Below are positions 14,863 through 28,800 of a DNA stretch of 64,000 bases, piece by piece. A program made the position numbers and the translations under genes. Numbering within the stretch: the stretch's first letter is position 1; every line of letters starts with the position of its first letter. The stretch covers positions 6,265,249 through 6,329,248 of the forward strand of contig NC_053126.1 of assembly GCF_010015445.1 (NCBI RefSeq). The letters are read 5' to 3'. The notes under the pieces were generated by a model. The model was given only the letters and a program-made list of their open reading frames with translations. It was not told the origin of the DNA and did no database searches. The stretch comes from Perca fluviatilis. Taxonomy: Eukaryota; Chordata; Actinopteri; Perciformes; Percidae.

Positions 14863-15264
14863 TGTAACGTGAAGGTTCGATATGTGGTGGTGGATCACTC
14901 TTTATGAGAATCAACAGCAGGATGGAGACGGATAACTTTCTCAAGCCGTACTTTACTGCACACTGCTCACAACAACAACACTTCCTTGTTCGGACCTCAC
15001 ACGTGACTTCACTAACCAATCAGAAGCGAGAACAGACTGAGGTAAACGTGATGGAATCGGAGAGGCAGATTCAACAGAATATCTTGTGTTAAATGTGTAA
15101 ACATGTAAATATGTAACTAATAATTGTATAACATAAATATGTAAATGATTAACTGACTAAACATTGTAAATACATTTCTAGTAAATGAACTCACATATAA
15201 CTTATATTAAATTCTATGCCTTGCAGCTTTCAAATATGAATTAACTCCACTTCTAAACCTTACA
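14863..15264 (-). repeat. 5' LTR of the Ty3/Gypsy element
   Basis: 402 bp, two mismatches to the 3' LTR. It should contain the element's promoter and RNA start, but I could not place a TATA box or poly(A) signal with confidence. Flanked outside by GTAC at 15265-15268. Confidence 0.95.
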
Positions 15265-15268
15265 GTAC

Positions 15269-16350
15269 TATAGCTCTGTGAGGCTGTACTCAAGCACTGT
15301 GGTGCTTTGAGCTAAACGCTGTACCGTACCAAGAGAGGAATATACAGTAAGCCTAACCCCTGACACAAAAACAGGGACTTTAAGGACCTGGCTGGAGATA
15401 TTCCATATTTCTGTTACTGTCAAGAAATTCCATGAAAACACCAAAACGAGCCATGTGTTAGTCTGTCTCGCAACACTTGCTGTGTCTCTTACCCCCAAGC
15501 CCACTGGTTCCTACTGAAGGTGTAAATCTGTAAAAACATGTTTGGAGTAAATAGTGTTTTTGTTGGGGACTGTTTTCAGCTGTGGATTGGTATGCATTAG
15601 AGAGCTGTTTTTGGCAGCAGGGCTGCGACAGCATTGACCCAAAAATAATGGTAATGGAGGGAATATGTCACAGTTACCTTTTGATTTTAAAAACCTTGGG
15701 ATGGGGAGTTGTACAAGCAAAGAGCATAGTAGAGGCTTCAGCTAACTGTGGGGCTTATAAAGCAGGAATGGGCTTGACATCTGATGTCACACAGGGCACA
15801 GGCATAATGAGAGCTCGCATACACTAGTGCATCAGTGCAAGGCATTCAGTATGATTAACTGTAGTGTAGCATTATGTAATGTGCTATTTTATTGCTATCT
15901 TTTTACATTTCTTCTACTCAAAAGGAAGATCCAAGGTCATTTCTGGGTCAGCTGCTTCACAACACCTACCAAAAGGAAAAATCATTGAAGGCATGGTGTT
16001 GCTTTTAATTTCTCTACAGCCTCTCTCCCACCTTTAATGCCTTTCTCCCATCCACACACACACACATAAAACACTCGCATTCAAACAGCCAAATCATCCT
16101 TCAAAACTTTGAAGACCCGTTTCCCTCACAGCAGTTGCAGCTTAATGTAGGTTGCTTGGAAACAACCCAGAATTTTGGCACCCAATTGGGGCGTGCGTGT
16201 GCTTTATCCAGCAGGCATGCGGACGGCGACTCTGTTGTGCAAACACAGGATAATAAGACAAAGTGAATTAAAGATCACATCTGGCACATGAGAGGGCGCA
16301 CGAGCAACAGAGGGCATATCGGATCACGTGGAGGGTTGCCTCTGAGACCT

Positions 16351-16435
<85 letters not shown>

Positions 16436-17862
16436 GCGTGTGCCTGAGTGCAAAAACTGCTTAAATGGCCTCATGAGCACCCAAGGGTGTAATAGTTTTT
16501 CGCTGTGTTTTAGCCAGTGTTTGAAGTGCTAGAGGATGCTGTATCTCTCTGTGGTTTTCTATCTGTCTGCAGGTGTGTGTGTGTGTGTGTGTGTGTTTAT
16601 ATTTTAATCTCATTTGTGACATTTAACAGTTGTTTACATGTAATGAAACACTCTCAGAGGCTGCATATAATGCCACAGCATATTGCTCCAGGTTTGAAAA
16701 GAATATCAGCCCACTCTTCTGGGACCTGCTGCAACATGCATAATGCATCCTCTCTCAGAGCAGAGTTAGCTAATTAACAGAAACATCGAGTCGGCTAATT
16801 AGCAGTAGGCGAAAGAACGATTTCTCAACCCTCAGAGGACAGAAAATACTAAAAGTCAGAGAGAAGGATTTAAAGTCATAGCAGGATATATAATGGATGA
16901 TTTATGATAAAAGGGGCGAGGGAGAAAAGAAGAGGGGACAGGTTCAAAGTAAGACAAAAAGAGAGGCTGTGTTAAAGAGACGGATATTTGATTTGTGTTA
17001 GCTTTGGACAGAGCCTGGCTAACTGTTTCCAGTCTTTATGCTAAGCTAAGCTAAGCTAACCTAACCAGTTAACGGCTTCACATGTATTGTACAGTCAGGA
17101 GAGTGGTGCTAAATCTCATCTGATTCTAGACGAGAAAACAAATGACAATGGTTTCCAAAATGTCAAAGTATTGCTTTAGAGATTTAAGTTTAAGGTGGTG
17201 TTTCAAAATGATGTATGCTATTTTTCAGGGCTACCCCATCGACATTACCACACCTGTGTTAAGATTACTATCATGAGTCAGTTATGTTGTGTTGGCCCTC
17301 TGTACAGGACTGCTGTGCAGCACTGCCATAATCAGCCACACTGCATTGATCCAGGCAGACTAAAAGATCATTTGGCACTATAATGTGATTCCCTTTCTCT
17401 AAACTGTGGGTCACGTAGACACAGGTCACTGCAACCGCAACATGCCAGTCCTCATACTTCTGTTTGCATTGCAGTGACCGCATGATAACACACAAACAAT
17501 CTTCCCTGGAAAAAAACTGGACAAAAAAGGGGGTAGAAATGTCACAAACTCTGAATATCTACCTCATTAACAGAGGAAGAGGAGAGGAATACAGAGAGGT
17601 CTTCAAGGGAAAGAGATGTAAGTAATTCCTCTAGCCTGATGGTCCACACAGGGAATTTGGGAGCAGTGAGTTGTTCAATAATGTATTGATTTTCTTAGTG
17701 AGCTCTTCTTTCTTTGAGAATTTGATGTAAATGATAGTCTGACAGTTTTTTTGTCTGGGTGTGAATGTATGTATGAGTGCCTGTCTCTCTGTCCATTCAC
17801 CAGTCTGTCTGACAATGTAAATTAATCAGTGGAGTGTTTACTCTTCTAAATGTGTGTGTGTG

Positions 17863-17925
<63 letters not shown>

Positions 17926-18187
17926 TGTGTCTCTCTGTGAAAAATTGTGCGTATCAAACACATTGTTGCTCTAACTTTGCCTTAGGTACAGAGTGTGGAG
18001 AGTTACATGTACTGAATGTTTAAAGTCAAGGTGATGAAGGGAATCTTTTTTCTCTCTTTTGGGGATTCATTGTAGTTGTATATTGTTCCATATGAGCGTC
18101 TAGTTTACTGAAGGATAAAAGATGCAGAAATGTACTTAACACTTGTGTTTCTAAACGTCCCATAAGGTCTCCATTATGTTTGAACTT
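15269..18187. other. Intergenic sequence without a supported gene
   Basis: No gene seen. Contains (GT)n at about 16353-16430 and 17851-17920, a short GT run near 16573, and four tandem GCTAA-type pentamers at 17039-17060. The rest is unique-looking AT-rich sequence with only short frames. Confidence 0.5.
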
Positions 18188-18768
18188 TAAGGTCCCATGG
18201 CACGAAAACTTCACTTTATGAGGTTTTTTAACATTAATATGCGTTATATCCCCAGCCTACCTATGGTGCCCCAGTGGCTAGAAATGGTGATAGGTGTAAA
18301 CCGAGCCCTGGGTATCCTGCTCTGCCTTTGAGAAAATGAAAGCTCAGATGGGCTGATCTTGAATCTTCTCCTTATGAGGTCATAAGGAGCAAGGTTACCT
18401 CCCCTTTCTCTGCTTTGCCCGCCCAGAGAATTTGGTCCACCCATGAGAAAGAGACATCATGGCTTTCAAACAAGATAAAGTGGCAGTTGGTCAAGGCCAC
18501 ACCCCCACCCTCCACCTTGCCCTCCTCTCTCCTCCTCAATAGCATTTAAAGCTACAGACACAGAAATGGCACATCCTAAGGAAAGCTCATTGTGGGACTG
18601 GCTCTAGTGGCTGTAATTCTGCACCAAGGCTGAATTTTGGGAAAGAGACTTCAGATACAGTATTAGGGGACCACTAAGGTCTATATAAAAGAGACTTCAG
18701 ATACAGTATTAGGGACCACTAAGGTCTATATAAAAGCATCCAAAGAGCACCATGTCATAGGACCTTTA
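18188..18768 (+). mobile_element. MITE-like element A, copy 2 (two 46-bp units)
   Basis: Starts TAAGGTCCCATGGCACG and ends CATGTCATAGGACCTTTA. Internal landmarks match the other copies (CTTATGAGGTCATAAGGAGC, TCTAGTGGCTGTAATTCTGC). It contains two units of the TATATAAAA minisatellite near 18645-18736. The right flank 18769-18876 is homologous, inverted, to 29985-30142 beside copy 3, so the pair shares more than the MITE itself. Confidence 0.75.
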
Positions 18769-18876
18769 AGAGGTCAAATCAGGTGTTTAACTGCAGCTGA
18801 ATTGATGATCTTCTGACCTGACATTTTTGGTTTGGATTGAAATGTTGCCACAACTATTTGATGGTTTTTCAATAAA

Positions 18877-19649
18877 TTGGTTGGACATTAACCCTCTGAG
18901 GTCTAAGGGCATTTTAAGACATCTTCTTGAATTCTCCTTTAAGGGTATTTGCATATAACTGATCCATGTGTGTTTCATATCAAAATGTTCAGGACAAACT
19001 CAGCTTTCTGCATAGTGATGCCCAACATTGTTCCAGAGCAATGTATAAAGAGATTATTTGGCCCTAAATCAGAAATATTTCTCAAATCTCTTGTGAAAAC
19101 ATACCTACACTCAATTGTTTTGGTGTCTTGGAAATGAGTTTTCAAAAGTCTTGGTAAGTCTATATGAATAAAATTGTTAATAAATGTCTAACGTGAAATT
19201 TTGGAATATTTTTTGAGTAGGAGTGTTGTCAAGCATTGCTTGGACTCGCCGCTGCGTCTTTTGTCATCAGAGGGTTGATGGCTCCCGCTGAAAGAAATGT
19301 GTCTAAGTTTGGTGATTCCTTAACTTTTCAAAGCGTCATTATCAGGTCACTTTCAACTATCCAGTACTTTGGTTTATGACCAAATATCTGAAACCTGGCT
19401 ATAGTCCTCTTATCCATTTAATATGGCCAGTACTGTGCAAGTTGTATCATCAAGTGCTAATTGGCAGTTAATACAGGTTAATACAGATACCTTTGTGAGC
19501 AATGCAGTTACTTCAAAGTCATACTTCTTAGTCATCTGTTGATTTTCTTATTTTGTCTACTCCTCTAAGTGTGTGTATGAGTGGAATGCAATGATCAGAA
19601 AATGTTTCATCATGATAGTGTTTGAAGGGTTGGCAGGTCTGGATTTTAA

Positions 19650-19686
<37 letters not shown>

Positions 19687-19717
19687 TCTCTCTGTTACTG
19701 CCTCTCTTTCCTCCAGC
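18877..19717. other. Intergenic / upstream of the FAM20C-like gene
   Basis: AT-rich. A (CT)n run at about 19652-19693 and a pyrimidine tract end in CCTCCAG directly before the start codon region. This could be a splice acceptor for an unseen 5' UTR exon. No promoter element could be assigned. Confidence 0.4.
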
Positions 19718-22700
19718 ATGATACGACAGAACCTGGGTCGATCCATTCTCTCCATCTATCTGGTTCTGGCGTGTCTGTCTCTCGCTCTCCACCTCCTTCT
19801 GGCATTTTTTTGTCTCTCTGTCCTCCAGACAGTCTGTGTCCCTCCCACCTCTTCCTCTTCCTCCATTCCACGAACAGATATTCAGCAGCATCAGTCCATC
19901 TCACACTCCTCCTCTTCAGCTGTCTCCTCTTCACATAAACTGCCATCGATCTCCCACGATGAGGAGCATCACAAACTGAATGCCAACACCTTACACCGTA
20001 AAGAGAAAGACTCCATCAGTGATGCCACTGAGAGGGAAAAGAAACTGATTGGAGCTAGAAAAGGGATTCAAAAGGTCAAGGGCCATTCTAAGCTGGAGGC
20101 GTTGTTCGAGCACCCGCTGTACAACCTGCCACGTCCAGAGCTGCAGGACGATGATTGGCTGCTGAGGGTGAAGACAAATGAACATTCAAGTGATAGAGGA
20201 AGCGAGGAAGAGGAGATGAAAGAATCCAACGATGATGACAGTCAGTGGTAGGTGAAACACAACAAGAAATTGATAATAGATCAATCTATAAGTACGAACA
20301 ACAAAAGGTCTGGACAAAAGCATGTCCACTGTTCTTCATCTGTATTAAATGTCCTTTAGATTATGCAATAACAATGTTTTTTGAATTAATAGTTCTTCAC
20401 AAGGCTGGGGAATTGGAGAGGCACTGAGTTCCAAGTTTTCCACACTAAAATCTTCCCAAAATGTGAATATTAAAGGTTTTGGCTTGCTTTACAGATGAGA
20501 TCATAAGCCTCTTTTTAGCCATTTTAGTGGCATGGCTCTGTGGATGGTCAGTTTGCCATTCGGTCCACCACTGGATTGTCATGAAATTTGGCCCAAACAT
20601 TCAACTTTGGTGAACCCCTGAATGATTAGCAGGTCCGAACATTTAAGTGTCCAATAGGGTTTGCCGGTAATACGGTAATACGGTATACCGCAGGGACTTA
20701 AAAATAGCAACGGTATCAGTTTCAATACCGTCATTAAAAAAAAATGAAATGCACTTATATAGGAGACAAGGATTAAATATAAAATATAATTTATGTAATT
20801 ATGTGTGGTTGTCATCACGTGACAGTGTGGAGGAGAAAGTAGTTTTTTTGTAAGTTGTTGTTATGTTATTATTGTTTCAGTATTAGTGTTTGGTATTCAG
20901 TTTCTGAATGGTGCACAAGCCAACAGTTTGGTGATACCGTCTGAGCCTTACGTCATCATTTTTATTTAGTCACGGTAATACCGTATAACACGGTAAAATA
21001 GGGAGGAGGTTTGACGGTATCAAAATTTGGATACCGCCCAACCCTAGTGTCCAACATTTTGTTTTATAGCTGCAAAACTAATGGCATTCCCATAGCTTGC
21101 TAACACACTAAATAAGATAGTAGACAGTACTTTGTTGTATGTGCTAATTAAAAAAAGCTAGTATTCAAACATGCTGAACTAAAAGGGTGGTCAGCATTTT
21201 AGCATTGTCATTGTTAACATGTTTGCTTGCTAATGTTAGCATTTAGCTCAACGCATCAATGTGCCTAAAATAGCCTCAGAAAGCAAGCATGTCTGTATGG
21301 AACAACATACTGTATTATTGTTGTCCCACAGTTTCATTAAAAATTGCAAAACTATGTATTATGCGTTGCTTTAGTTGCTAAAGTGTTGCTTTTTATAGAA
21401 CATTCTTCATTACAAAGGTAACACATACAGCTTGTTTTATACCTCTGAGTCATCCTGAAACAAACTCTCTGAACTTCAGCTTGACTGTAACCTTAACTGG
21501 CCAGTTGTGCCTATTTATCACCTCCTCTTCCTCCCCCGAAGGCAGAGTGCCAGTGAAGAGGAAAGCTACGACAAAGTCACTTGGACGAGCGATGTGGAGA
21601 CCCACCCTCCCTGGCTACGGTTCCACCTGGGCATCTCTCGCTGGGAGCTGTACAACAGGAAGGATCCCAATCTGGCCCAGCTGACTCACTATTTGGCAAC
21701 GCAACGTGTCCTCAGTGCTGGTGAGCAAATGAGGGGGACGGGGGCTGACAGTTAGAGGACAAAGAGAAGGAAAGACAGAGCCAGGGAAGTCTAACAGAAG
21801 CAAAAGGGTGATGTTAGATGAGGATGCACACACAGTGACGAAGGTGAAGGATTACCAGTTCTATATATTAGATATCATTTCTCTCTCTTTAATCTTTCTG
21901 TTCCTAAAAATGCTTCCTGAAGTGTCAGCCAGAGAGAAATGCTTCTCAGTGGCACACAAAATGCTTCAGGCAATGATTCTTGAAATAGTATCAATGTTCT
22001 GCCAAAACCCACACCTGTATTTGTGTGAAAGCACTTCATTTAGTCATTAACATATTGAAGATCTGGATCTGTATTCGGCACCATATTTAGAATGCGATTG
22101 AGAAGGCTTTTACTGAAACAAAGCAGACTGTGGAGCCAGTTTTTATAAGTGGTGTCTAGTTTACTAGATTTTAATATGCATAACATTTAAATTAGATTGT
22201 ATTACATTAGAACTCCTGTTTTTTTTATTTTCAGTGCCACTATCCCAATGTTTAGCTTAGTTTTACACATTTTGTTGCCTAGGTGGGTTCAAGGCAGCCC
22301 AGATAAAACACGGTACTTCAAACAGTACACTTCAGAGCTCAACATTGCTCAATACCCTAAAATTTCATTTCAAAACTGACCTTATCTTTACCCTGAATTG
22401 TCCTACAATATATAATAATCTTTATTTACTTTACAAGTGCTAAGGTTTGATTTAAGTAAGGTCTTTCAGATACCTCTTGATGCAATTACACAGTCACAAC
22501 CAGGCTTGATTTCTCATTTTAACTCGAATCCCTTTATACAAACAAGCTCCTGAGCCAGAGGCAACACAGTATTGACTAAAATTTTCACTCTGTGAATACA
22601 GTAAACGGTGCCAAAGTTCATATTTAGAATTGTGAGGATTACAGTTTTTAGAAACACATACACACATTCACTCAAAGTTACACGAATCACAAAGCATATT

Positions 22701-25700
22701 TACTTAGTATAAAAAAAAAACAGGAGGATTCAGCACATTGTTTGATGACCCACAAATCCTTTCAATCTCAAAGTGAAAGTTTGAATAAGGTGGGAAAGCA
22801 AACATAGAGATGGCATGTTTTCTAGGCCATACATTTATTGTGTGTGTGTGCATTGTGAATATCTGTATTACATTTACTGTGTGTACTTTTGGTGTAGTGA
22901 AACACCCTCACGCACATAATACAAAGTCAAGGTTAAGAAAAAAGCGATGGCGTCTTTGAAAATACAGATAATCTTAAATCTTATTTTTTGTTGTAGGCTC
23001 ATAAAAATAATCCTCCCACAACTTTACATTGACACCCACACACACACGCACGCACGTGCACACACACACTGAACCAAGTGCATGCGTCCCTCATATACAC
23101 ACACATAGGCACACGATTACCCTTGCATTAACACATACACATGCACATTTTGTGTTTACTCATCTCAGACATCCCCGTCTCCAGCACTCCGCACAATGAA
23201 TAATGCATTGAGACGGTGCAGATTAGGCACTAATCTCAGCTACAGGCCGACTTTTCTTTAATGTTTAGCACTCACCACAGTATATATATCTTTACACATT
23301 TGAGTTCACATTCCTTTAATCAAAGTTATAAACAGGTATTATAAATAAATATGAGATCTCAGGATTTATATCTTTTGAATTATTTACTGGACTTGATCCT
23401 ACAAGCATATGCATGCACCAACCAATGCAGTCTCTTCTTCTGAATGTCTGCCCAGTTGTGTGAGTTGAGGATGAGTTGGCTTAAGCCTTTTTTTTTTCTT
23501 TTTTTTTTGGATGAGAGACTCAAAAAGTGCCTCGGTGCCTAATTTACAGATCTCAGTGTTGCTAAAAAGAAATGAGTTGAAATGATTTGAAGCTAGCTAA
23601 AGTTCACTGTTTATGTGTTGCTGGGGTATAACTGATACCAAACATTCACCAAAGAGACCTTCAAGATGACACTTCATATTTTTTTACATAACAAAATGCA
23701 TTATGGGAGCATACAACTACTAAAAATGCATCAATGGAACTGATTAAATCAATTACATAAAGCATTTTATCCAGCATATTGCAGTAATGTAACCCTAAAT
23801 CCTAACCCAAGTGGAGGGTTTACTAACAGTTTGTGGTTTAACTATATAATAGGCTACCATGTCCATGTAGAGAAACAGGTGTACTGCACTGCATTAAACA
23901 TATACCCCGTTCAGTACTCGTATAACCCTTACATGTACTGTCTCTTTAAAAACAAAATTGAATATGCAAGTGTGTGATGACTGCAGTATTTTAATGTGCA
24001 CTCCATATTCACTTCATGCATATCTTTCAGTTCAGAAGACGGGAGGCACCCAGCTCAAACTGCTCCTGTCGTTCCCAAACTACGGAAAAGCTCTGCTGAA
24101 ACCCATGAAGTAAGACTCCACTGTCCTGACACTGAAAACATAAATATTGGATTGGACTGAATGCGACAGTGTTTGTGTTGCTCCGGTTCAGTTAAATCAT
24201 AACTAGAGGTCACATTTTTCATGAAACAACACAACACACACTTGACTATTACAAATGAGATCAGCATATAGCCTCATGCATTCCTGTTCATGTGTGATTT
24301 TGTTGCACAGACAATCCAGAGACGCCGAGACGAATGCAAACCTCTTCTACTTCTCAGACTTTGAAAGACACAATGCAGAGATTGCTGCCTTTCACCTTGA
24401 CAGGTACGGAGCCTTTACACTCTGTCAGCAGGGCAGCAGGGGTCCTGCTGGGTAGACAGAGCATTCTGTATCCACCACAGCACTGGTGTAACTCTGAGTT
24501 TACCCATTCATGAAGCTACTGTACAGCATCGTAGCATCAGGATCCGAGAAAAAAGTGTAAATTGAAAAGAATTATAGTGTTTTGCTCTACTTATTTCTCA
24601 TTCCATTGTTCAGCTCAGTCCTTTATTTTCGCTGATGCTCTCTGTCCTTGCTTCTTTTGTGTATCTTTCCTTTTTTTCAGATTGTTGGGCTTTAACAGGA
24701 TCCCTCCAGTGGTCGGTCGACTAATCAATGTCACCTCGGAGATCAGAGAGATTACCACTGACCGCAGGCTGTCTAGGACCTTCTTCACTTCCCCTGGTAT
24801 GTGTGGCCATGCATTTAGGACAGTATGTATCCATGCCTACACCCACCTGCACTACTTAGCAGTCCTTCCAGAAAAAGAGTTTTTTTGTGATTGTTGCGGG
24901 CAAAAATCCTTGATTATGCGGCACGTTTTCTTAAAAAATGCAATGGAATATGCGGGATATTTATGCAATTTTATGCGATGAAATTGCAGGAACTTGCAAA
25001 AATTGCGGGAACTTGCAAAAAAAAAGTGATTCCCCCACCACCCTGCTTTTCGATGATGTTCACGTTGCATAATTACGTCACTTCATAACATTCCCATGGC
25101 AACAGGGGAAAATGGCTGGTCTTGTGTGAAGTAAACGCAACATTTTTCAACTTTCTGCTAAGATATATGTGACTTTTTTGCAACAAAAATGCGGAGATTA
25201 TGAAATCATGCAAGCCCCACATATTTTGAGCGGAAATCTGCAATTTATGCGGCGAAAGTGCGGCGTATTGGAAAAAATGCAGCCCCCGCATAAATATGCG
25301 GACGTTGGCTGATTATGCGTTGAATTATGCAATCGCATAATCGCATTTTCTGGAGGGACTGACTTAGTAACACCAAGTGACTGGCATACTAGTGTGGACT
25401 CGACTCACATAACTTGGAATCGAGTCAGACTCGATTCACAAATTTGCTGAATTTAGACTTGACTTGATAAAATCAAAAAAGATATGCAACTCACCTTTAC
25501 TCTTTAACACCAATGACTCATGACTTCACATGGACTTGAGCCTTTTGACTTGATACCGTCCCCCAAGCCCAAAGATGAAAGTATATTATTTGAAAGCTGT
25601 TCCAATCAATTCATTTCCTGAATCTACTAACATTAACAATATTCATATTTGGTCTTTTCCATCATAGGGCCAGGAGATAACACAAAAAGCACAACCCTAT

Positions 25701-25768
25701 GGGGGAATGCAACAGATGCATTTGTGAGCAACTGTTATGTTTCTCTAACGCCATCTCTCTTTCACACA

Positions 25769-25817
<49 letters not shown>

Positions 25818-28800
25818 CTTGGAACTTGCCTGTCTTAACTTTGAATTTGACTTGGGACTTGAGTACAAAGACTTGAGACTTACTTTGTGACTTGCAAAAC
25901 AATGACTTGGTCCCAACTCTGCTGTCCATAAAAACTGCCCGACCACTAAACTCAACCTGTCGCCCCTCTGACTCCAGTGGGGAACGTGTGCTTCTATGGC
26001 CAGTGTGAGTACTACTGTTCAACAGAGCACCCAGTGTGCGGTCAGCCACATGCGCTGGAGGTTTCCCTGGCTACCATGCTGCCTGACCTCGCCATAGCTC
26101 CCCGCAGATCCTGGAGGTCACCATGGAGACGCTCCTACAGCCGCTCCAAGCTAGCACAGTGGGTACACTCTCTGATATTTTTGTTTAAAGGTATCAATAT
26201 TGGTGTCAAAAGCCACGTCATCGCCAACTGCATTTATGCATTCATCCACTTGGTGGTGGACAGAATATTGGAAACACATCTCTCTGTTTTAAATGTTATA
26301 TATTTTAATGTTTCTATCTTGTTGCTGTTGGAGTTTAAAGTGCTCATATTATGCTCATTTTCAGCTTCACAATTGTATTTAGAGGTTATATCAGAATAGG
26401 TGTACGTAGTTTAATTTTCACAATACACCATATTTTTGTTGTACTGCACATTGCTGCAGCTCCTCTTTTCACCCTGTGTGTTGAGCGCTCTGTTTTAGCT
26501 ACAGAGTGAGGCATCTCACTTCTGTTCCATCTTTGTTGGGAGTCGCATATGTGCAGTAGCTAGGTTAGGACTACTAGCCAGTCAGGAGCAGAGTATGAGG
26601 GCGTGCCACGCTAGCAGCTAGGCGAGCATTACAACGTGTGTTACAAATTGGCGCACATTCGTCATGGAAGTAAAGCTGTTTGGAGCAGTTTGTGAACAGT
26701 GTTTTCTGTTGGAGATGGTAAGTCCCTTTGGGGTGGACTTTGGGCTTTTTCACTTTGTAAACCTATAATGTGCACAAGATATATATATAACACAATAAAG
26801 GAAAGGGGAAAAAGCAAAAAAGCATAATATGAGCACTTTCAAATTAATGATGAGTGTATGTAGAATCATGAGTCTTCACTGCACTCTGGTGGTCAAGATG
26901 AAGAAGTGCAACACAACATTAAATATGTGGCAAACACACTAGTTAGTTTAATCAATAAAGATGGCAATACTATCACTCACCATTAGTGCAATTATTACAA
27001 ACAATAAGAGTAATGTCAGTACTTTCTTACACGTCCCTGTGCAGTGAAACACTGTTACAAGACCATATGCAAATTTTTGATGTGGACACATTTTTCTCAG
27101 GAGCTCAGGTTAATGGAGGCCCCTGGATCACAACAAAGCAAAAGTGAATTAAGCTAACATAGCATTTTATTAAAGCTGGAGAATACCAATAGCTCAGCCC
27201 ACAGTCTGTAGAGTCCTCCTGTTTAAGAACATTATGCACACTGTCATAATCGCTGTCCAAGGTTCTGATCGTGGGACCACTGGGCCGGGTTGCAGGAGCT
27301 CTCCGAGGTGCTCACACTAATATGCAGGATTTGATCTAATTGATTTGGCAACTAGTGATAATGTTACTGTGTCATTTTTGGGCACCGTTCTGGCATTTTG
27401 TCTTGTTTTCATCATCTATTTGCTTGTATTGGGGCAGCTGTGGCTCAGGAGGTAGAGCGGGTCGTACTTTAATCACACGGTTTGTGGATTGATCCCTGGC
27501 TCCTCCTGTCCTGTCCGCATGTTGAAGTGTTCTTGAGCAAGACATTGAATCCCAGCGCTTGTATGTATGAATGTGTGTATAAACGGGTGAATGAGAGGCA
27601 AATTGTGAAGGCTTTGTATGGTTAGGTAGAAAGGCGCTATATAAATGCCAGTCCATTTACCATTTATATCAGGCTGTGGCTCCGTAACCAACCTGAGCTT
27701 ATTTGAATTGACAGTTCCACCAATAGACACTGACGCCTTAATAAATTATATATTCACTATCTTCACCCAAATAGTTGGTAAACTCAGTCAACCTAAACTA
27801 CAAAGTGGCAGAAGGCAATCAGAAAGTCTCAGAAAGGTTGCATAAATTCCATGAAGAGGAAGCAGGGGCCGCATTAGCCACCATGGCTGAGTAGATGGGG
27901 GGTAAAAAAAAGGCAGTAACAAAAGGAACAAAAAATGATCCTTACATTCAAACTAAAATTATTTATTATAAATGAATGGTATCACTGTGGCCCATCGGTA
28001 TCCATTTTCTTCTACCTAACGTCACTGTTGTTTCCAGGTGGGAGAAGGACCCGGCCTTCTGTGACACGGTGAAACAGACGCCTCCTTACAACCACGGCAA
28101 CAGACTGCTGGATGTCATAGACATGGCTGTACTGGACTTCCTCATGAGTCAGTTTCTATATTCTAAACTCCACCCAGTAGTCAGTTGCAACTTAAGGGGG
28201 CTTACAGGCAGTGTAATGGGGGTCACTGACCTCTACTGTATGTATTACCATAGTGCCATTATGTCTTTATGTGTCTTCTTGCCATTTCTACAAATATGTC
28301 TTTCACATAGTCTAAATAAACATGAATGTTTTTTTTCATTCAAAGGCAACATGGACAGACATCACTATGAGACGTTTGAGAAATTTGGCAATGAGACTTT
28401 TTTGCTGCATCTGGATAATGGACGGGCGTGAGTACCAGGAACATCTGCTGCTGACTGATTTCAGCTCAGGCAGCTGATAATGGTGTTGTTATAGTAGAAG
28501 TAACAACGCATATTTTAAAACAATTGATGTGTGACTTGTTTACTGCCCAAACACTTTCTGATTGGCTGAAATGTTGTCGATAATGTTTTCCAGGTTTGGG
28601 CGTCACTCTCGGGATGAGCCGTCTATTCTCACTCCTTTGAAACAGTGTTGCAGGTAAAACAAAAGACAAAAATGTCTTAAAAATGAAGGATGGGCAGAGA
28701 TGGGGACTCGAGTTTGAGACTCGGACTCGACTCGGCCACACGTGAGAGAGGACGACAAACGTGTCGACTGCACCGGCAGCTGCTGTGTCATTCATCAGAA

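Larger units (their letters stand above)
8789..15264 (-). mobile_element. Ty3/Gypsy LTR retrotransposon, near-full-length, frame-broken
   Basis: A 6.5-kb element on the minus strand: 5' LTR (14863-15264), gag, protease, reverse transcriptase, RNase H, integrase, polypurine tract, 3' LTR (8789-9190). The two 402-bp LTRs are collinear and differ at two positions by my reading (8838/14912 and 9013/15087). The element is flanked by GTAC on both sides (8785-8788 and 15265-15268), consistent with a 4-bp target duplication. LTR termini are TG...CA. Domain order RT-RNaseH-IN places it in Ty3/Gypsy, and no envelope frame is present. Gag and pol are interrupted by frame breaks (see their entries), so it is unlikely to be autonomous as written, despite the near-identical LTRs. 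Confidence 0.93.

Noticed and set aside
17039..17066. Telomere-like GCTAA/CCTAA pentamer run
   Set aside because: Pentamers, not TTAGGG hexamers, and only about four units; a simple repeat.
22197..22379. 60-codon plus-strand frame in FAM20C-like intron 2
   Set aside because: Not needed for the continuous kinase reading frame and without similarity.
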